A DNA stretch of 64,000 bases from assembly GCA_947579605.1 (NCBI GenBank), contig OX388310.1, positions 1,302,001 to 1,366,000 on the forward strand. Direction: 5' to 3'. This document shows, one piece after another, positions 57,899-64,000 of the stretch. Made by a program: the position numbers and the translations under genes. The first letter of the stretch is position 1. Every line of letters begins with the position of its first letter. The DNA comes from Athripsodes cinereus. Taxonomy: Eukaryota > Arthropoda > Insecta > Trichoptera > Leptoceridae. The notes under the pieces are model-generated. The model was given only the letters and a program-made list of their open reading frames with translations. It did no database searches and had not been told where the DNA came from.

Positions 57899-58513
57899 CC
57901 TTATCACCTTGAGGGAAGTGAAAGGAAAAATAATCGGAAAATGATACAATATAAAAACCTTATCACCTTGAGGGAAGTGAAAGGAAAAATTATTTAAAAA
58001 AAAATTAAATTTTCTTTTGAGGGATATTAAATTAAAAATATATACCTAAATATTTATTAATATGTAAAAATAAAATGTTTTCCAAATTGAGGGATATGGA
58101 AAACTATTTAATATAAAAAAAAAACCTTATCACTTTGAGGTGGGTGAAAGGAACAAATTATTTTATCTTTAATGTATTATATACTTGCAAAATAAAATTA
58201 TTGAATAATATTCGACATTTATAAATTTGATCATCACTTTGAGGGAAGTGAATGAAATAAATTGATTGATTCTTAATATACTTGATATTTTAATAATGAA
58301 TTTGATAAATAAAATCTTCATGTCCTTGAGGAATTTGAAATGAAATAAATTAACTGATCTTTAATGCACTTTGATATTTTGTTAATAATTTAATGAATAA
58401 AATCTTCATCGCTTTGAGACAAGTGAATGAAATAAATTAATTGATTTTAAATGTACTTTGATACTTTGTTAATGAATTTCATTATATTCATCACTTTGTG
58501 GGAAGTGAGTGAA
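57899..58513 (+). repeat. Array of hairpins with a conserved TTGAGGGAA loop
   Basis: About nine diverged units, each a stem-loop with a CTTTGAGGGAA-like loop. Stems: CCTT(A)TCAC/GTGAAAGG at 57899-57925, 57958-57984 and 58125-58151; GTTTTCCA/TGGAAAAC at 58077-58104; TCATCAC/GTGAATGA at 58231-58255; TTCAT/ATGAA at 58317-58344; TTCATCGC/GTGAATGAA at 58405-58431; TTCATCAC/GTGAGTGAA at 58487-58513; and a weaker TTAAATTT/AAATTAA unit at about 58005-58031. Bulges of one base are common. Units are 57 to about 100 bases apart. Confidence 0.8.
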
Positions 58514-60444
58514 AGAAGGGAATTTATATTGAATGTATTTGATTGTAATGCAAATAATTATATAAAAAAAAAAATTTTAATGTTAAAAAGATGTGTAAAG
58601 TAGTAAAGTATTCTTGAAGAAATTGTTCAAGGTAAACAAAAAAAAATACTTTCAAATAATTTTATAAGTATGGTATTTCTCACTTTGATTCGGAAGAAAA
58701 TCATACTTCCTCAGATTAATTTCTGTTTCGATAAAATGCAAAACATACTAAGAAATTTCATAATTTTTATTTACTTATATTGAGGAAAATATTATAAATG
58801 TTTCATATTTTAGAATATATTATTGTAAACATATTTCACATCATTATAGCCTTATTTTAACATAGATTACTGAAACAGCAGTTATTGCTTTTATTTTACA
58901 TATTGACTTTTGCTGTAGCATTTGAACAGTAAAATAAATTGTAATTTTATGTACGGAAAAGTTATTGAATTTTTATAAATAATTAAATGACTAACAGTAC
59001 TTAATAGAAATACCATGTAATGTGACTTCCTTCTGGGAATAGCAAGTTGACAAATTATACATATAAATTTTAGAAAGACAATAATTACTGGATATTAAGG
59101 AATATTTTAATCAAAATTTTGGAATTGGTGAGTTTTATAAGGAAATATAATGTAAAAATAATTGTACCATCGTAAATGATTTTTAAGAATGATATCTGAA
59201 GATAATGGAAATTGTAATCCATATTTGGTGACCTAAATTAGGTACTTAACTTTTAAAATTTTATTTATATCATATACTGTACTTACTCACTTTAAAAAAA
59301 TAAATAATAAAAATCATGGTTTGATTTATTTGTAGAACATAAATTAAATCAAGTTCTACTTCTTGTTATCTTGAACAAGATTATTGAAATTGAATACGAA
59401 ATTGAACATTTTTATAATTAATCATGTAAAATTTGCTCCTGCAGAGAGAGAGAGATAGATAGTTGAAAGAAACAGAAACCTATAATTATATGTAACTGTA
59501 TATGTGTAAATATACAGTGATTTATTAGAAATAAAATAATAATAATAAATAAAAATCAAATCAAAATTTTAAATTATTCAATGAAATGATATTTTATATT
59601 TGCAAAATTTTAAGATTGCATCATAATTAAATTAGTGAATAACATTGCAAAAGAACTAAAATGCAATGTATAAAATACTCCTTTTGTATTATTGAAATAT
59701 TATTAATAACTCATGTTATGTATATTCTGTACTTTAATTTGCCATAATATTGCATTATTATATTTATCATAATAATATGCTTGAATTGAATTACTTTAAT
59801 TTATAATTTCCATGTATTTGATATGGTTGTATTGAAATATAATAAACTTTGAAATATTGTTTTGTAAATGAAAGAAAGATTTGAATTAAATTAATGAATA
59901 TAAACCTTTAAGAATTAAAAATTCAAGCTTGTACCTAATGGTTTATATAAAAAAAATAATGTATAACTATTATGCTTGTAAACATTGAACATTTTTGTTG
60001 ATTATCCATAGTAAGATATTTGTTTCAATAAACATATAGTAAGATGTTTGTTTCAACATTGAATAAATGATAATTAATCTTTTAAATTAGAAGTATCAAA
60101 ACCTTATCTCTATGATTTTCAATTTTCGCAATTATTTAATGATATACCTATTGTTTCTTAATTTAAATTAAGGAGAATAAATATGTACTTTTCATTACTT
60201 TAACATACACAAAAAAAAATTATATTGCAAGGTATATTAAAGGGTGCATTCTCTCGACATCTTTTGTATTGGAACTTTTATGCATACCTAAGACTTTGAA
60301 TGAAAAAATAATACACAATGATTTTTATCTGTGTATAAATATATGTGCGATATAAAACCTTTTGTAATTTATATATATGCAATAATAACAACTTAATATC
60401 GTGACTAATTGTGTAATAGATTTAAAATTATATGTTTATATTTA
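58514..60444 (+). other. AT-rich non-coding interior of the LTR element
   Basis: No open frame of note and no pol motif. Additional perfect stems: ATGGTATTTCT (58670-58680) with AGAAATACCAT (59006-59016), TTTATTTTAC/GTAAAATAAA flanking a 29-base loop near 58888-58936, and ACTGTATAT/ATATACAGT near 59495-59520. A two-unit direct repeat (ATAGTAAGATRTTTGTTTCAA) lies at about 60009-60055. Confidence 0.6.
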
Positions 60445-60749
60445 GGATGGTTGTCCATCAATAAAGGTTTTTTACCCCTCTGACAACTATCCGACTTTTT
60501 GAATTTTGTAATAAATATTATGATTCGTTAAGTTAACCTATATATTTGTAATTAATATAAGTTAAATATTGTCTGTCTTTATTAACATTGTCCAATAAAG
60601 GTTTAATTTACCCATCTGACAATGGTCCGAACTTATTGTATTTAAAATTAAGATTTATTAAAACTTTATAAATTGTTAGTAGTATATATTGTGAACATTT
60701 TATTTCAGATTATTGTCCAATAAAGGTCATTACCCCTATGACAATAATC
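60445..60749 (+). repeat. Three hairpins with a conserved AATAAAGGT...ACCC loop
   Basis: Stems: GGATGGTTGTC/GACAACTATCC (60445-60455 with 60482-60492), CATTGTC/GACAATG (60586-60592 with 60618-60624) and GATTATTGTC/GACAATAATC (60708-60717 with 60740-60749). The loops share CAATAAAGGT, then a variable spacer, then TACCC and CT/AT before the 3' arm. They lie within 550 bases of the 3' LTR. Confidence 0.75.
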
Positions 60750-60976
60750 AAATTTTTGAAAATTGTAACTAAGATTTAACTTGCATAAAGTTTTACTTCA
60801 ATTTTACTTAACAATGTATTATGTAATGTATCATGTTCATTGTTAGTTTATGGTTGTCAGATTGTTTTATTTTTATTGTTTACTAACTGAAAATGGAGAT
60901 ATTAGTCTAATGAATACCTACCTTAATAGTCATTAATTTGACGAAAGTACTTAAGGTTATCAGAGTACTTTCTACT

Positions 60977-60987
60977 AAGCTCGGGGG
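60977..60987 (+). other. Polypurine tract of the LTR element
   Basis: AAGCTCGGGGG immediately upstream of the TGTTATAG of the 3' LTR, ending in five G; typical position for plus-strand priming, though interrupted by CTC. Confidence 0.6.
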
Positions 60988-61584
60988 TGTTATAGCCTGT
61001 ACCCCAACTACTTTTAAATCAACCAATGAATAGGTGATTATAATTTCATTTATTACATTCCCACAGGACAGCTGTGATGTCACAATGTATCCATATCACA
61101 CCTAAAAATGCTATCTTTATTGATCAAGGATCATTATAGTTCCCTGGAATTGTAAAGGCATTGAATTTAGTAGGTATATTATTCTCATCTGCAGATCTCT
61201 CTGAGATAATGCAAAATACACAATATAGTTGTGTTATTTTTAAAGAGGCATGTACTTATCAATAAATTACTGCATTTTATTGATTTCTACCCTCGATTTA
61301 TTATTATTCAGCTAGGTCCACCCCTCTATTATTAACATTATATTATGCTGTGGACCAGGTAACAGCCAACAGATCTATTCAGATACTCGGAGATGAAGGA
61401 CAGTCGTCCTTATCTCATATACACATATTAAAATGTAGTCTTATAATAACGTAACTTAACAACGTAACTGACAACACCTTAATTTGTACCTTTTTCTAAA
61501 TAATTAAATTACTTTTAGACATTTCAATTGTTTTAATTAATTTAAAAACATTTGTGTGTGACGGGACAAGTAAAATCTATAACA
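60988..61584 (+). repeat. 3' LTR (597 bp)
   Basis: Directly follows the polypurine tract. I compared it block by block with the 5' LTR and saw no substitution or indel, which implies little time since insertion or recent gene conversion. Confidence 0.92.
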
Positions 61585-63599
61585 GTGTACTGAATTAAGA
61601 TTGTGTGGGCGGAAAAACTTCTCGCTCGCTAATTATAATTAATATTTGTATTGCTTATCTTACACAATACACAAAACTGTATAGAGATGAAATCTTTGAG
61701 AAGAACAAATGATTAAACTGTGAGGGATAAATATAACTTATTGTATCAGAATTGAAATACGATGTATTATAAGTACTTACTTTAAATGATAAAAATGAGA
61801 TATAAGTATTATATTTTCATAGGTATTTGTCGCCCACACAATTTCAAATGTCTGTTCTGATTTGTAGGAGTCAAAAGACTAATGAAAAAATTAAAGGTTA
61901 ATGGAAGAGTGACTATTAATTAAAGAACTTAAGCCCAAAATTGTTCCCACATAAATGTAAGAAATGATAGATGAAGGGGAGAATGATTGGTGGGAGACAT
62001 CTATGATCCGTGGGAGGTGGTATGTGGATGTCCAAGAGGTGCCAAGAAACCCCATGATTTATTGACACCCTTCTGTCTCACAAAGAAATTTCACTGATTT
62101 GTAAATAGAGATCTAGCTCATTTGCGCAGGATCAACTTATGAACATCTCCATATTGTGCTTGTTGCTTGTGGTGTGGATGTGGCGGATCTGAATGTAGTG
62201 TTGGAGTGTGAATTGCTGAGATGAATTTATCCGAGGATTTCTGATATTTCGAATCTTTGCGTGATTCGAATGTTGAAATGGGGAGAATTTTGAAAGGTTT
62301 TTGGACATGGTTATGTGTTTGCTGAAAAAGAAAACAAGAGTGATGTATGTATGTGACAATTATTAAAATAAACTACAGACTAACCAAGAATACCACAATT
62401 GGCGAGGGTAAAAAAAAAGAAAACCAAGTTTAAATACCTACTTGAATTAATTTTTAACTGAGATAGGTACTAACCAAAATTCAACACGATACATAACCGC
62501 CAAATCTATCGCTACACATTAATAGGTATACAAAATGTACTTATTCATAAAGATAATTTAATAAAGAGATAGTGAGATAATCTTGAATGTCAAAGTCACT
62601 TTTTGGAATTAGTCTTGCCATACTTTTTCTATTTTCTTCCCTAGAGTTTTTCATCGCGGAATAGTGTGTGCTTAATGAACTGCTAGATTTTTTTATTACT
62701 TATACAAAAGAAGGATATTACATATATTTCATATATGTGGATACTCTGTTGACCTCTAAGCAGATATGACAAAGAACATAAAAAGCAGATATGACCATTA
62801 TAATAATATTCTCATTCTGTCTGTACCCCAAAACTGTCCCTGTCCAATACAGACTTTTCACTATGATTCAGAGCAGTTTGATTTAAAATTGGAGATCCTG
62901 CTAGGTGTAAGACAAAAACTCTTTAAACCTGCTTAACAAATATGAATTGACCAATCAGACAACTCTGTCAGAGAATCATGTTTACACAATGCTTCATTGC
63001 GCACAATACAATCGGTAGATGTAAAAAAGACGTCCCAGCCCTCATGAACTGAACCCAAAGGCTAGCCCAAGCTATCACCCTCGGTGGCCACGGGAAATGG
63101 TAACAAATTTCGCTACTATAAACTGTCACGATATACATAATTATGTTAGGCCCATCAATCGAAAAAAGTTTAATGCAAGCTATAGTACCTAGCAACCATT
63201 TTTTTAATATCATATTTAATATCTTGAATATACCAAGATCTTCCGTCTAAATGGCGCCCGATCAAATAAATTCCAATTTTTATATTTTATTTTTCATTCC
63301 TTATATGCATACTATAATCGATAGATACTAAAAAAAAAAACATTGATTACAAAACATACAATTTCTTAGAGAAGGGTATTTAAATTACCTATCTATTGAA
63401 AATATCATATTATATAACATAACATAATAAAATAAAATATAATATAACATAAATAATACTTTATTGACATGAAAATATGTAATATACTTACAAGCATACA
63501 TTTACAGAGCAACAAATTGCGGGTTAACGCGATTTCTACTCGAAGTGTACAGACAATTTATAGAAATTGAATTAATTCTGAACATAGATATAAATCTTA
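61585..63599. other. Right flank, no gene recognised
   Basis: AT-rich with a few less AT-rich patches (about 61960-62060 and 62990-63110). The 75- and 81-codon minus-strand frames at 62132-62359 and 62968-63213 have no domain or splice context I can support. If rdgC extends upstream, this lies in a large intron or the 5' flank. Confidence 0.45.
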
Positions 63600-63765
63600 A
63601 ATTATGGGTACAAACATGACGATAAACATAATACAATGCACCAAACACATAATGCATGAAAAACCTGACCTAGAACAATATTTGAAAAAGATCATTCTTC
63701 GTTTTGCCCCGGCCGAGAAACGAATCCAGTACCTACTTCGTGACTCCGCACCACACCGGCCGTAT
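63600..63765 (-). mobile_element. tRNA-derived SINE, family C, decayed
   Basis: Minus-strand relative of 2225-2430: it shares ATACAATGCAC, TTGAAAAAG and CATTCTTC blocks and a B box degraded by several changes. It lies near the right window edge. Confidence 0.55.
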
Positions 63766-64000
63766 ATATATCACGCCAAGATTTCTGCTAAAATTTGCTG
63801 AAGTCTTAGATTCAGAGACTTAATCCTGCTAAAATAATTAGAACCTGCATTATCCAGACAAACTGACTTAAATGTAGGTAAGGTATTGTGAAAATAGGTC
63901 AATACAATATTATAGATAACCCTCGTTCAACAATCGCCCGGTGATAAATAACAATATTTTCAAAACGTATTGTACAAAACTTACATACATTTTGTTTGTG

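Larger units (their letters stand above)
52909..61584 (+). mobile_element. Non-autonomous LTR retrotransposon, gag-only, 8.7 kb
   Basis: Two 597-bp LTRs in the same orientation (52909-53505, 60988-61584), each TGTTATAG...CTATAACA, read as identical by eye. A GTGT direct repeat flanks the whole (52905-52908 and 61585-61588), consistent with a 4-bp target duplication. A primer-binding site follows the first LTR and a polypurine tract precedes the second. The interior is 7.5 kb but contains only a frame-broken gag. No protease, RT, RNase H or integrase motif is visible in any frame. Most of the interior is about four-fifths A+T and built from tandem repeats and several families of short hairpins. 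Inference: a recent insertion mobilised by enzymes from a related autonomous element. Ty3/Gypsy-type affiliation is likely from the gag, not proven. Confidence 0.85.

Overview
The window is AT-rich, intron- and repeat-dominated animal DNA. Its only recognisable host gene is a rdgC/PPEF-type serine/threonine protein phosphatase, whose residues look clearly insect-like. The mobile elements (a TTAA-flanked piggyBac, tRNA-derived SINEs, RTE-like and CR1/Jockey-like LINE ends, fold-back MITEs) suit an insect, most likely a lepidopteran. The order is an inference from general repeat character, not proven here.

Positions 3628-31626, minus strand: five internal exons of rdgC (167, 37, 150, 81 and 186 bp) join in a consistent frame to give 207 codons of the phosphatase catalytic domain. 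They run from just after the expected GDxHG motif to the RSHE motif. All ten splice junctions are GT/AG and all phases agree. The first exons (start codon, calmodulin-binding region, GDxHG) and the last exons (end of the catalytic domain, EF-hands) are not visible. They presumably lie beyond the two window edges. The introns are 4.3 to 10.2 kb and packed with repeats.

Positions 31627-52900: no host exon recognised. This stretch holds nested mobile DNA: a hAT-like element (38528-40919) with an 8-bp target duplication inside a LINE tail, a piggyBac-like element (46895-48586) inside a SINE, LINE 3' ends, several foldback/MITE elements, and many copies of one SINE.

Positions 52909-61584: a complete-looking 8.7-kb LTR retrotransposon with 597-bp LTRs that read as identical by eye, a 4-bp target duplication, a primer-binding site and a polypurine tract. 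It carries only a frame-broken gag with one CCHC knuckle and no recognisable pol. The rest is very AT-rich DNA organised into several families of short hairpins. Within a family the stem sequences differ but stay complementary, while the loop or a flanking tag is conserved. This is the most unusual feature of the window: a probably recent, trans-mobilised element carrying arrays of possibly structured RNA.

Positions 61585-64000: AT-rich sequence with one SINE remnant near the end and no recognised gene.
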